A stretch of DNA of 64,000 bases from Larix kaempferi (Eukaryota > Streptophyta > Pinopsida > Pinales > Pinaceae), in contig BSBM01000036.1 of NCBI GenBank assembly GCA_027924585.1, positions 4,147,001 to 4,211,000 of the forward strand, in the 5' to 3' direction. Under the pieces are notes generated by a model. The model searched no databases. It saw only the letters and a program-made list of their open reading frames with translations, and was not told the DNA's origin. Shown one piece after another: positions 31,813 through 41,673 of the stretch. Within the stretch, counting starts at the first letter, position 1; every line of letters begins with the position of its first letter. A program made the position numbers and the translations under genes.

Positions 31813-31859
31813 TAATGATATTTTTAATAAGGAAGCCAGTTGGCACTAGAGTGTGCTAA

Positions 31860-32640
31860 GCCTGTTAAACACATAATTCAAATTTTTAGCATGAACCTTA
31901 TGAGTAACTTTATTTATAATGGCCTAAATTATAGATCATGTCAAAAGATAATAACCTAAAGCTGTTCTTTGACCTCTCAGTCTATCTTCTTCATAAAAGA
32001 TCAGTAATGTTCCCCACAAAATAGAAAATGTCACTCACTTTTGGGCTACCTTTAAAGAGTGCTTAAGAGACAAGTTTTGATAATGAGTCTAGGATGAGCT
32101 AGTAGTCCATAGGTGTAAGATACAGCTTTTGAAGATCATAGTAATTAAAGTGGGTCTTAAGCAACTGTTCTAATGATGAATCAGAAATGTACATGTCTGA
32201 ATCAAATACCATATACATAATCATAAAAGAAAGTGGTTAAAAATGATATCAACAATGCTTTAGTTTTCATTATAAATGTTCAATTTTCAACAATAATCGA
32301 AAGAGAAGGAGAACTATAAGTATTTATTTTTAGAGCACTTCCCTTTTCGGATAATATTGCATGAGCTTATTATAAGGTTCTTGTAATCAAACTGCAAAAC
32401 CACTTGTTAGATGATTCAATTTTATTCAAAACAAAAACATGTGTATAAAAATAAAGTCATATAAAGTTTTTAGGAAAAAGAGAAAAAGAGTCTTCTTGTT
32501 TTAGTTTACAAAATTTCATAAGCTGATCATCAAAATGAATTCCTTGTAAAGATGCAATCAATGGTTAAAAATGACTCTTTATTATTGAAAAAAACAAAAA
32601 TATATTTACATATATACAAAAGAAAATAACCCAAAATAAT
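31860..32640. other. E2 spacer, no feature seen
   Basis: AT-rich sequence between the GC-rich repeats and the end of pol. No coding or repeat is recognised. Confidence 0.4.
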
Positions 32641-32641
32641 T

Positions 32642-33471
32642 TCAAGAACTAGGAGGAGGAGGAATGACTTCCTCTTCTACCAGCTCCATTTCCTCCTGTT
32701 GTAAGGCATTCTGCACAAAATCTTGTTTAGATATTGGTTGATGATAAAGTCTAAGTCTATGTCCATTTACAACAAAGAAAATTTGTGAATCATCAATTGT
32801 CTTAATTTTAACAGATCCATTATCAAAAGGTGTAACAATTTCATATGGACCCATCCAACGAGTAGTTAATTTACCTTTAAATTTTCTGTACCTTGAATCA
32901 TAAAGTAATGACTAGTCTCCAGTTTTGAATTGTTTTTGTTTAATGTATCTATCATGCCACTTTTTGCGTTGGTTTTGTATTAAAATTGTGCGTTGAATAG
33001 CATCTTGCCTAATTTCATCTAATTCATATATTTGCAGGATTCGTTGTCTCTATGCTTCTTCTAGATTCATCCCTGATTGTGCAGCCATACGAAAGGTTTT
33101 GACTTGAAATTCAATAGGTAGAAGAACTTGTTTACCATAAACAAGTTCATAATGTGTGTGGCTAGTGGTGTTCCTCCAAGTTATTCTATAATCCCACAAG
33201 GCTTCTGGGAGCCTATCTGCCCAGTCTTTGTGGTATAACTGGATAGTTTAGTCAGGATGGCTTCTAATACTTTGTTGGTGGACTCTACCTAACCATTGTC
33301 TTGTGGGTGATATGGTGAATATTTATAATTTCTAATACCATATTTTTTAGTAAGCTCTTTCATTAACTTGGAGGTAAACTGATATCCTTGATCGGTTACA
33401 ATTTCCCTAGGTACATCGAATTGAGTAAATATTTATTCATATAAAAACTCCACCACAGATTTCTCTGTGGC
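32642..33471 (-). pseudogene. E2 integrase core end and C-terminal domain
   Basis: On the minus strand, IVTDQG-type sequence (about 33,400) and VESTNKVL (about 33,270) supply the second Asp and the Glu of the integrase core, separated by frame changes and at least one stop. The last open part (32,854-32,642) reads MGPYEIVTPFDNGSVKIKTID and VVNGHRLRLYHQP, the C-terminal block of Athila/Tat integrases, then an acidic Pro-rich tail ending PPPPSS. No chromodomain follows, which separates E2 from the chromoviruses in this window. The domain would insert the cDNA into the host chromosome. Confidence 0.8.
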
Positions 33472-34941
33472 TCAGAATAAGGATTTGGCTTCTACCCACT
33501 TGGTGACATAATCTGTACAAACTAGGATGTACTTCTTCTTGTGATACATAGGGGAAATTGGCCCAACAAAATCTAGAGCCCATTTTTCAAAAGGCTCAAT
33601 CATAACTTGGGGTTGTAAAGGAATTTCATCGGATGGTGTAGGTCTACCCATTATTTGGCAATTGTCAAATCCCTTGACATACTTGGCAGCATCTTTGAAA
33701 ATTCTTGGCCAATAATACCAAGAGTGCAACACTTTGTATGTTGTTCTCTTATCAGAAAAATGTCCGCCACAAGGTCCACCATGAAATGCATGTAGGATCT
33801 CTTCCATATCATCCTCCCGTACACATCGTCTAATAATAAGATCATGACCAGTACGAAAGAGATCATTGTCCACCCAATAGTAATTAGAACTCTGAACTAT
33901 GATCCTACATTTTTCGGGTTGGGAGACATGGTTTGGTAGCTTTCCGGTTGCTAAATAATTGGCTATGTCTGCAAACCATGGGGTTCGAACAGACACAGTG
34001 AAAAAATGTTCATCTGGGAAGCTATCATCAACAAGACTAGCATTATCGTCAGTTTGAATTCGAGAGAGAAAATCAGCTACCACAATCTCTCGACCGGGAC
34101 GATCAACAATGGTGATGTTAAATTCTTGTAACAAAAGAAGCCACCGAGTCACTTTGCCATTGGTAATAGGTTTATTCATTAAAAACCTGATGGCAGAGTG
34201 GTCAGTGCATATAAAAATTTCATATCCCGTGATATAATGATGAAACTTGTTGATGGCATAGACTACTGCTAGAAATTTGTTTTTGGTAACAGTGTATTCT
34301 GATTCTGCAGGAGTCATATTTTTACTAGCAAAGTAAATGGCATGTGATGTTTGTCCCTCTTTTTGACCTAAGACTTCCCCTATAGCTATGTCAGAAGCAT
34401 CAATGGATATATGGAAGGGGAGGGACCAATTTGAGCCCCTAAGTATTGGTGCCACTGATAGCTTTGCCTTCAAGGTTTTGAAGGCATGTTGATGTGGTTC
34501 AGTCCATTGGAATTCTGTGTCTTTCATGAGTAGCTTGAACACAGGCGTGGCTATCTTAGTGAAATTTTCAATAAAACGTCTATAATAGCCTACATGGCCA
34601 AGAAAAATTCTTACTTCCTTCGGAGTTTTTGGAGGAGGAAGATTAACAATTATATCTATCTTCGCAGGATCCACCTTGATACCTTGAAGAGAGACATGAT
34701 GTCCCAGAACTATGCCTTCAGTTAGTAACATCTTACCTTTTTCATGACTAAGAGCTAAGTTCGTTTCTTGGAACCGAATAAGAACTGTTTCAAGGTTGTC
34801 AAGAGCTTCTTGGAAGGTATTACCATAAACTGTAAAATCATCCATATAAACTTCTACACAATCATGTATAAGGTCAACAAAGATTCCTAGAACTGCCCGC
34901 TGGAAAGTAGAAGGTGCATTACATAGGCCAAATGGTAACAC
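33472..34941 (-). pseudogene. E2 reverse transcriptase end, RNase H and integrase start
   Basis: 489 open codons. It begins [19 protein letters not shown], has the active site [12 protein letters not shown] (about 34,840) and the thumb [18 protein letters not shown]. RNase H follows with [31 protein letters not shown] and [12 protein letters not shown], ending at VADFLSRI. The integrase zinc domain has [17 protein letters not shown] and a pair read as FDNCQ (about 33,660), where the expected first Cys is replaced. The core starts [10 protein letters not shown] with its first catalytic Asp. The YMDDF form and SIDASD are typical of the Athila/Tat branch. It was preserved longer than the other E2 parts. 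Confidence 0.92.
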
Positions 34942-35370
34942 TCGATAGGCATATGTCCCCTAAGAACAAGTAAAGGTTGTCTTGTCTTGATCCTCAGGTG
35001 CTATTAGTATTTGATTGTATCCACTATACCCATCAAGGAATGAAAAATATTGTTTCCTTGATAAGGTATCTAACACATGATCAATGAAAGGAAAGGGGAA
35101 GTAGTCCTTAAGAGTGGCCTTGTTCAATTCTCTAAAGTCAACACAGATACGCCATTTCCATGTGACTTTCTTTGGAACTACCACTAGAGGAGACACCCAT
35201 TTACTGTTGGAAATTGGGTAAATGAAACTGACGTTAAGGAGTTTTTGTAGTTCATCTCTTACTATATCCTTTAGGGCTGGATTCATTCTTCTCTGGGGCT
35301 GCCTAACAGGAGGTATGTTCGAGTCTGTGTAAATGTGGTGGATACAGGTATCTGGGTGTATACCTTTCAT
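34942..35370 (-). pseudogene. E2 reverse transcriptase, N-terminal half
   Basis: 136 codons reading CIHHIYTDSNIPPVRQPQRR, MNPALKDIVRDELQKLL, WRICVDFRELNKATLKDYFP and FSFLDGYSGYNQILIAPEDQ, the finger/palm blocks with the first catalytic Asp (FLDGYSG). A TAG at 34,960 interrupts it within the GTYAYRxMPFG segment; the same frame continues beyond. Upstream of 35,370 the frame runs into a linker with stops. Confidence 0.9.
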
Positions 35371-35487
35371 ATCTATATATTCCCATGCAAATGCTCTAGT
35401 TTGACTCTTGAGAACTTTTAGTAATTTTTTTTACTGACTCTCATCTAAACCTGCATTTATATGTAGAAATTTGTTGGAACTAACCTC

Positions 35488-36696
35488 TCAAGGTATGGTA
35501 TAGGATCCTAGATGTTCTTCGATTGCGAAGACACAGGGTGTACTCGTAAATGTTGAGAGGATCATGTTTTCTTGGAATTCATCTCCAAATATTTGGTCAA
35601 GTTGGGAGAAAGTATTATGCTCTTGAAGTGCCCGGGAGAAATCACTAACAAGGGAAAGTTCTTCCAAGTTCTCATCCCCAAAAGGACAATCTAACCAAAA
35701 TAGGTTTTTAGTTACTAGCTGAGACGATGGGTATAAAGCTAGTTTTCTTGTAGATAACCCATCAGAGATAATCATCTCTCCATCCCTACATCCGATAAAT
35801 GCATTGGCATTATCCAACCAAGGTCTTCCTAAAATAATGGGGTGACCTTTGGAAGGGTCTTTTGATTCCACGACCATGAATTCCAAGGAATATTCCCATG
35901 AAGCTACTGATACAGTGATGTCATCTAAGATCCCAGTAGGTTGAACCATAGTGAGATATGCTAATTCTAGCATCGTTGGGGTAGGGCGGAGGAATTTTCC
36001 TAAATTGAGAGTTTCTAAAACTGTGGTAGTCATTAGGTTGATAGCAGCTCCTAGATCAATAATTTTGTTTCCTATGGAGGTATTATTGATGATAACAATC
36101 ACCACAGGGTTTCTTGGGTTTGAATACTTTGGGATTCTAGGTTGGTTTGCTATGCAATTTGATATTTCTCCTATTACATGAATCGTCAGAGGGTCTTTTT
36201 GTTTTCTCCCTGGTCTTTTAATACAAAGTTCCTTTATTACTTTTCTATAGATTGGGATATCCTTAATGGATTGTAACAAAGGGATCTTAATACAAATATT
36301 TTTTAATTCGTTAATGATATCATACTCTAGATAAGTTACATGTTTTTCTATTAATAGACGCTCCAAATATGGAGGTGATTTTTCCCCTGTAATTACTTCT
36401 TTATGTGGATGGTTGTGTGTTGAAGATTTGGGAATAACCACACCTTCAAGAATGGCATCATTCAAGAATTCGGTAGGTATGTTTTCTTCTTCATTCTCTT
36501 CTTGGATAACAACTGATGACTTAGGATGATCTTGCAAAACTCTTCCAGACCGCAGTTGAATCTCATGTATTGGCGCGATCGAAATGGCATATGATGGAAG
36601 AGGTAACAACCCAATGTTATTAAGAGCTTGGGTTGGTTTGTTGTTAGGGTTCGGTATCGGTTGTGCAGGTAATATTGTGGGTCTTGGAGGATTCAT
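35488..36696 (-). pseudogene. E2 protease-containing segment
   Basis: 402 open codons. A Pro-rich linker is followed by IQLRSGRVL, a block seen before the protease in Athila/Tat elements. The catalytic region reads IIDLGAAINLMTTTVLETL (about 36,060-36,010), where DLGA stands for the usual DSGA, as is normal in this branch. LGRPWLDNANAFIGC is the second protease block. The TAG at its start (36,697) separates it from the zinc-knuckle part, which is in the same frame or one close to it. The protease would cut the Gag-Pol precursor. Confidence 0.85.
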
Positions 36697-36699
36697 ATT

Positions 36700-37206
36700 C
36701 TAGAAATGATGAGGTTGATTTGGGATAGGGGGTAATGAAGGAGGTGTAAATCCAGGAAAAATTTGTTGAATATTAGGTGGGTAAGGATAGTTAGGCATAG
36801 GAGGAGGTGGTTGAGCATGATATTGTCCTCTCCATCCGTGTGGCCATTGTTGTTGTTGGGTATTCTTAGAAGGGTACTGAGGTGGCCAATTTTGCCAACC
36901 TAATGTGTTCCATTGTTGAGTGGGTTGATAAGGATAGTAATAGGGTGGAATTTGTGATGATGGATCTTGATATGATGATTGATCTCTAGGTTGCCAAGGC
37001 CTCCTAGATGATTGACCAAAGTTTCCACTGTTATACACATCTTGCAAGCCAGGCAATGATGGACAATTATCGGTTGGATGTTCTTCTGTACAAAGGTGAC
37101 AAACTGAAACATTATTCAATGGAAATTCTCGTTGGGGATGTTTAGTTCTACACCTAGGATAGAAAACACTCATTGCTTCATGTTCTTCATCTTGCCTCTT
37201 TTTAGC
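36700..37206 (-). pseudogene. E2 nucleocapsid: zinc knuckle and Pro/Gln-rich region
   Basis: On the minus strand, CHLCTEEHPTDNC (about 37,115-37,070) is a CCHC-type knuckle (C-x2-C-x4-H-x4-C), followed by a Gln/Pro/Tyr-rich stretch (YYYPYQPTQQW, PPPPMPNYPYPP) typical of Athila/Tat Gag ends. It would bind element RNA for packaging. A stop at 37,206 divides it from the capsid part. Confidence 0.8.
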
Positions 37207-38577
37207 TCATAGTGCATCCAGTTGAGAACCCATGGATCCTAATATATCTGTTTTGAAATTTTCCAATAGGTTTCCCAACTCTACCCTTGTAACTCCACCA
37301 GGACTAGATGTGCTCCCTTTCGAGCTCCTAGCATAAGATTCTCGAAAGTGTCTTCCATTTTTCCCTCTGATCCTAGAGTAATTCCTACATAATTCACAAA
37401 TTTGTAGAAAAGGATTATGAGAGATGTCTCTTTCTGCCATGAGATTAAGGTTTTCTAAGATTCCCTTGAGGAAGAGTGTTCTCACTGCATCTTCCTGAAG
37501 ATCACTATATTTAGATTTATGTAACACATAGTTAAATCTTTCGAGATAGTCTTCTAGGCTCTCGTCTTCAAGTTGTTGTATTTTAAAAATATCATTACAA
37601 GAGTCCTTATGTTTACAGTAATCCTGATATTTATGTAGAAATGCACTCTTCATGTCTTCCCAAGTTCTAATACTAGATTCTCCTAACCCCATGAAACATC
37701 GGAGAGAAAAATATTTTAATGTGGCAGGAAAGAGTTTTAGCTTTTGGCCATCTTATAGGTAATTATAAATCCTACACAAAATGTCAAACTCGAATAAGAA
37801 TGTATCCGTATCCTCACTACTCTTCCCATAGAAGGTTGGTAGTGAGGAGGGAGGGATATTTTTCATAGTCACATCTTCTGCAGTGTCTAATATAGGGAAT
37901 CCAAAAGTACCTTCAATTCTAACCTCAACTTCTCCTTCATCTTGTCGGACACGATCTTCATTTTCATCCTCCATGAAGATTCGATTGCCAAAGAGATAAT
38001 ACCTAGGTGGATCCTTTCTTGGTGAATATGGGATGTCCCAACGTTCTGTTTCAGGAAGAGTACTCTTCTTTTTAGGAGGAGAATTCCCAACTACATGGGT
38101 CTCCAGTTTTGAAGGTCCTACTGTTGTTGTCTCAATCTGTGAGATGACTATGTTCACAAAATTATCAAAAAGAGCATCTACTTGTGCAGGATCAACAAAA
38201 TCTACTAAGTTTGGACCACCTACTATTGAAAAAGTAGTGTCTTTGGGGTTTTTGACTAATAAAGGGTTGGAAGGTTCTGAAGTTTTATCCTTTGGAGTTT
38301 CCTCTTGTCTACGTTCAATCTCAATATGAGCTTGAGGTTCCTGTGGAATTTCTTTATGAACAGACTTTTCTGATGTCCCTATGGTTTCCCCTAATTGATT
38401 TCCAGAAAGGATTTCCTTTTCTTTCCAAGTAGGACTATCCCCTTTAGGTGTCTTCCGATACCTTTCTACTGAGTTAGTAGTTGGGGTGGCACGCCCCCTG
38501 TATATGTTAGTAGTGGGGATTTTAGTAGGAGGGCTAGTTTTAATAAATCTACCTTTTGACTCTCTAGACCTATTCAT
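37207..38577 (-). pseudogene. E2 Gag, N-terminal and capsid regions
   Basis: It starts MNRSRESKGRFIKTSP (38,577), a basic Thr/Pro-rich leader of 274 codons. Near its end are MKNIPPSSLPTFYGKSSED and FLFEFDILCRIYNYL, the start of the retrotransposon Gag domain. A TAG (37,753) follows; the same frame goes on through MGLGESSIRTWEDMKSAFLHKYQDYC and ESLEDYLERFNYVLHKSKY to about 37,210. The domain forms the particle shell. The LFEFDILCR and LEDYLERFNY blocks are characteristic of Athila/Tat Gag. At least two stops interrupt it. Confidence 0.88.
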
Positions 38578-38755
38578 GAAAACAAACTATGACTAAAATA
38601 AATTCTAACTGCATCACTACTACTGCCGGGTTTTGGGGATTCCCGTTATAACATATGCGCAGGTTCTTACCTCTCGTCTTACCGCTCACCCCACCACCAA
38701 CCTATTTCTAAATTTCAAAGCGGAAAATTCAAATCTATAACTAAGTTTCAAAAGA
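38578..38755 (-). other. E2 5' leader
   Basis: Non-coding sequence between the primer-side minisatellite and the gag ATG. A run of C and G (CTACTGCCGGGTTTTGGGGATTCCCG, about 38,621-38,646 on +) can fold locally. No upstream frame is evident. Confidence 0.4.
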
Positions 38756-38850
38756 GAGTTCTACCTATCTACAACTAAGTTCTACAAATTAGTTCTACCT
38801 ATCTACAACTAAGTTCTACCTATCTACAACTGAGTTCTACCTATCTACAA
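38756..38850 (-). repeat. 22-bp minisatellite beside the E2 primer site
   Basis: The + strand repeats AGTTCTACCTATCTACAACT about four times, plus a shortened unit AGTTCTACAAATT. The last unit abuts the primer site at 38,851. It lies in the transcribed leader. Confidence 0.85.
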
Positions 38851-38869
38851 CTCCCCGGCAACAACGCCA
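38851..38869 (-). other. E2 primer-binding site
   Basis: On the minus strand TGGCGTTGTTGCCGGGGAG stands three bases after the 5' LTR end (38,873). It resembles the TGGCGCC... primer sites of Athila-type elements (tRNA-Asp type) with substitutions. Confidence 0.75.
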
Positions 38870-38872
38870 AAA

Positions 38873-41668
38873 TGTTGAGGTGTATTTACTGTCTTAAAGA
38901 ATCACCAAAATATTTAATTATCGACCAGGGTTGGTAATCTTAGAGTTGTGGCACAGTATATGCTGAGGTAGAATGGAACCTAAGTTTTGGCTTGTCAGAC
39001 CTTAGAAATGTTTAATAAAGAAAAGATCGAAAGATCTTTCAAATGAAAAACCGAGTCAAACTTCAAAAGAAACAACAAAGGAACTAATTAAACCTAACTA
39101 AACCAATCGATCAGAATAGTATCAAGCTATACTACTCTACTCTATGATTAAACAATGGAAAAAGAACAAATACTGATTAAAAAGCAAACTACCTATTATG
39201 AAAATGGAAATTACTTGACTTAAGACAGAAACTACAAACTACTTAATGAATTCAATAACTACTTATGCATTCAGTTAATACTTCAAAACTACACTAAGCA
39301 TCTAATTCCATTCTCCTTGATGTTGTACATCAAATGTTATAGTAACTGAAGTGAATGAATCGTAATGACTTTCAAATGTAACAACAAAACAAAATGGAAG
39401 TAAATCTAACCTAATTTCGATAAAGAGATGTAAACTACAAAGAGACCAATTACAATTAACTTTAAACATTATGACCTATCTTCTATCCATAAGCAAAATG
39501 GTATGAAACTAATGAAATCTAGAAGCAAGTAGAAAAATTAATAAAGATATTTATCGAAACTGAATTTGATTTGGAAACAAGTAGAAAACTTGATAAAGAT
39601 ATTTTACATAGAAGCAAGTAGAAAACTTGATAAAGATATTTATTTCTGAACCAAATTCTATTTCATGAACATCTTCATTAATTGTAAGGATGGAAAAAAA
39701 AACTGATCCTATGCTTAACAAAGAAACTATCGAGATTCGGGTAATCTTGGAGAATGAAATTATTAACTCTAATCCGAAATAAACCTTAAGAGCATGTAGT
39801 AAACTATACTAAGAATGAAATTGATAAATTTTAAAACAATAACATATTGACAAATCAAATATAAAAGACATAATTCGAAAAATAGTTAAAACAAAGTTAA
39901 GGAAGAAAAGATGGAAACTAAGAATGATAACAAAACGTAATTAAAACTTTTCTGGAATATAAAGCAAGGTCCTAATTATAGTTAAAAATGATAATTAAAA
40001 GAAAAAAAGATTACAGTTAAAAAGCCTAGGAAACTCAGTTCTAAACAAGCATAAAACAACGCAGAAAGGATGAAGGTCCGAATGACGATCCGGATGACTT
40101 ACCGAATGACAGTCTGGATGGAGGAAAATGATTTAAACTAAGGAAAGAAGTAGTTTGGATGATCTTAACTACCAGTTGGCTGATGCATATGATCCTATGG
40201 TGCAAGGGAAGCAATGAATGGAGTATTTAGAAGTTGAGATAGAAAAAAGTAATCTATTATACTCATTAAAGAAATAAACTATTTCTATGGCTTAATCAAA
40301 CAAAACTGAGACATGAATACAACTAACCTACAACTACAGGAAAGAAACTAACAGAACTAATTCTAATTAAAAACCTGAAATGACAACTAACTAAACTCTA
40401 CCTAATTGCAAAAGACTGAAAGCAAACTATCTAATTGCAAAGGACTGAAAGCAAACTATAAACACTATGCTTGGTTGACCATTATCAATTATGGAAAAGC
40501 AAATTAAGTTAGCAGCAAGATACAAATTACAGAAAAATAAAGAGATGACATATACAGGAAAACAAAATTAATTACATACACTAGAAAATGAACTAGCTAT
40601 TTGCAGAAAAGAAAATACAGAAAAACATAAATAAAACCTCTGGTTGATGAGGGGCCCTTCCCAGCAATCAGAGATGGAAACTAAGTCAACTTAATCACCA
40701 ATAGCAGAGCATCAACAGTAAAATGCAGGATCTTCCATTAACTGAGAAAATTACACAGTTGTTGCAGCTTAAAAAGACTAACAATTTCCTAAAACTCTAG
40801 AGACTCAGAGATTAACTCGTCTTAGTCACGAAGATGTCTATATATACAATTTTACAATAGGGAGAGAAAGTCGACCCTTTAGTGGTCGACTGCTCTAATA
40901 ATAGGAAGTCTTAATGGCATAAACGACTCGGCTAAACAACTCTCGACAGCTCATGGCCACTGAACGTCCTCATAACACTCTACGACAACGCAGAGGCCTC
41001 TTGCCTGCTTTCACGGCGTCGATCCTACTTGATGCGAACAACTATGTGTTGGTTCCCTTCAACCGTGGGCAGAAGCAAGTACTGGCAAGCCAAGCATGGA
41101 AGGATGGAGCTACTGGAGCGTCGACGTGGGAATGAGCGTGTCCTGGAGAGCTGAGTGAACGGAGAAGCGAATCTTCTAGAGTGTTGACGTGAGGAAACGG
41201 TGTGCTGTCAAGATCGACAGGCAGGGAGGCGAATCTTCTAGAACGGGGACTCACCAACCATAACCACCACGTTGCTAACAGAACCCACATTTCCGTTTCT
41301 GTTTTTAATGGCCAGGAATATGCCAACCAACGATTCCGTGGGATGAACGAAGGGCTGAACGGTGGGCTGGATGCGGCTAAATGTTTGCAACGTGAAGACG
41401 AGTCTGAATGGTGGTCCGTTTGAAGTCCATAAATTGTAAGCCAAGATCTATTTTCCAAGCAAGTTAAAAAACATTGGATTAATATTAATAAACCATGAAA
41501 ATAATGATATTGAGCCAAGATTCACATGATATGTAAATACGATCATGCCCGAGTCTGATTAACGATCTAAATGGAAATAAGAGTGATTTATTATATTAGA
41601 ATAGTGAAAATAACGCCACTCAGAGTAAATTTGATGATAAAAAAATGGTGACAAAATGGACACCAACA
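38873..41668 (-). repeat. E2 5' LTR (2,796 bp)
   Basis: Collinear with 25,815-28,649. On the minus strand it starts TGTTGGTGTCC (41,668) and ends CCTCAACA (38,873). The TATA box TATATATAG lies at about 40,838-40,848 and should drive the element. The internal tandem repeat has three units (39,520-39,650). The open frames 40,953-41,518 on both strands are LTR sequence; frames there share words with the 3' LTR and the solo LTR but no protein family. Confidence 0.92.
40838..40848 (-). promoter_or_regulatory. TATA box in the E2 5' LTR
   Basis: TATATATAGAC on minus, conserved in the 3' LTR (about 27,831-27,841). In the solo LTR the aligned site reads TTATAAATAG at about 57,753-57,763. Prediction from position and sequence only. 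Confidence 0.5.
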
Positions 41669-41673
41669 CATGT
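41669..41673. repeat. Target-site duplication of E2, right (CATGT)
   Basis: CATGT directly after the 5' LTR, the same as 25,810-25,814. Confidence 0.9.

Larger units (their letters stand above)
25815..41668 (-). mobile_element. E2: 15.85-kb Athila-like Ty3/Gypsy element with an extra ORF
   Basis: Two 2.8-kb LTRs flank a 10.2-kb body on the minus strand. From the 5' side the order is primer site (TGGCGTTGTTGCCGGGGA type), a 22-bp minisatellite, gag, zinc knuckle, protease (DLGA type), reverse transcriptase (YMDD), RNase H, integrase, a 2.4-kb spacer with structured repeats, an extra ORF, and a purine tract before the 3' LTR. No chromodomain is seen and only one RNase H, which fits Athila better than Tat/Ogre. 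The extra ORF occupies the place where Athila elements carry an env-like gene. A CATGT duplication on both sides shows an intact insertion; stops show that it is inactive. Confidence 0.92.

Noticed and set aside
31564-31859. Repeated LPASLFST peptide in + frames
   Set aside because: It arises from the GC-rich DNA triplicate on the strand opposite to E2 coding; frames differ between units and no protein family fits.
40953-41518. Open frames in the E2 5' LTR, with relatives at 28,057-28,500 and 57,147-57,588
   Set aside because: They lie in LTR U3-like sequence, run on both strands, and differ in frame between the three LTR copies, so they are not conserved as protein.
25815-41668. E2 as a Tat/Ogre element
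   Set aside because: A second (archaeal-type) RNase H is not seen between RNase H and integrase or before reverse transcriptase; Athila-like fits better, though the element is too decayed for certainty.
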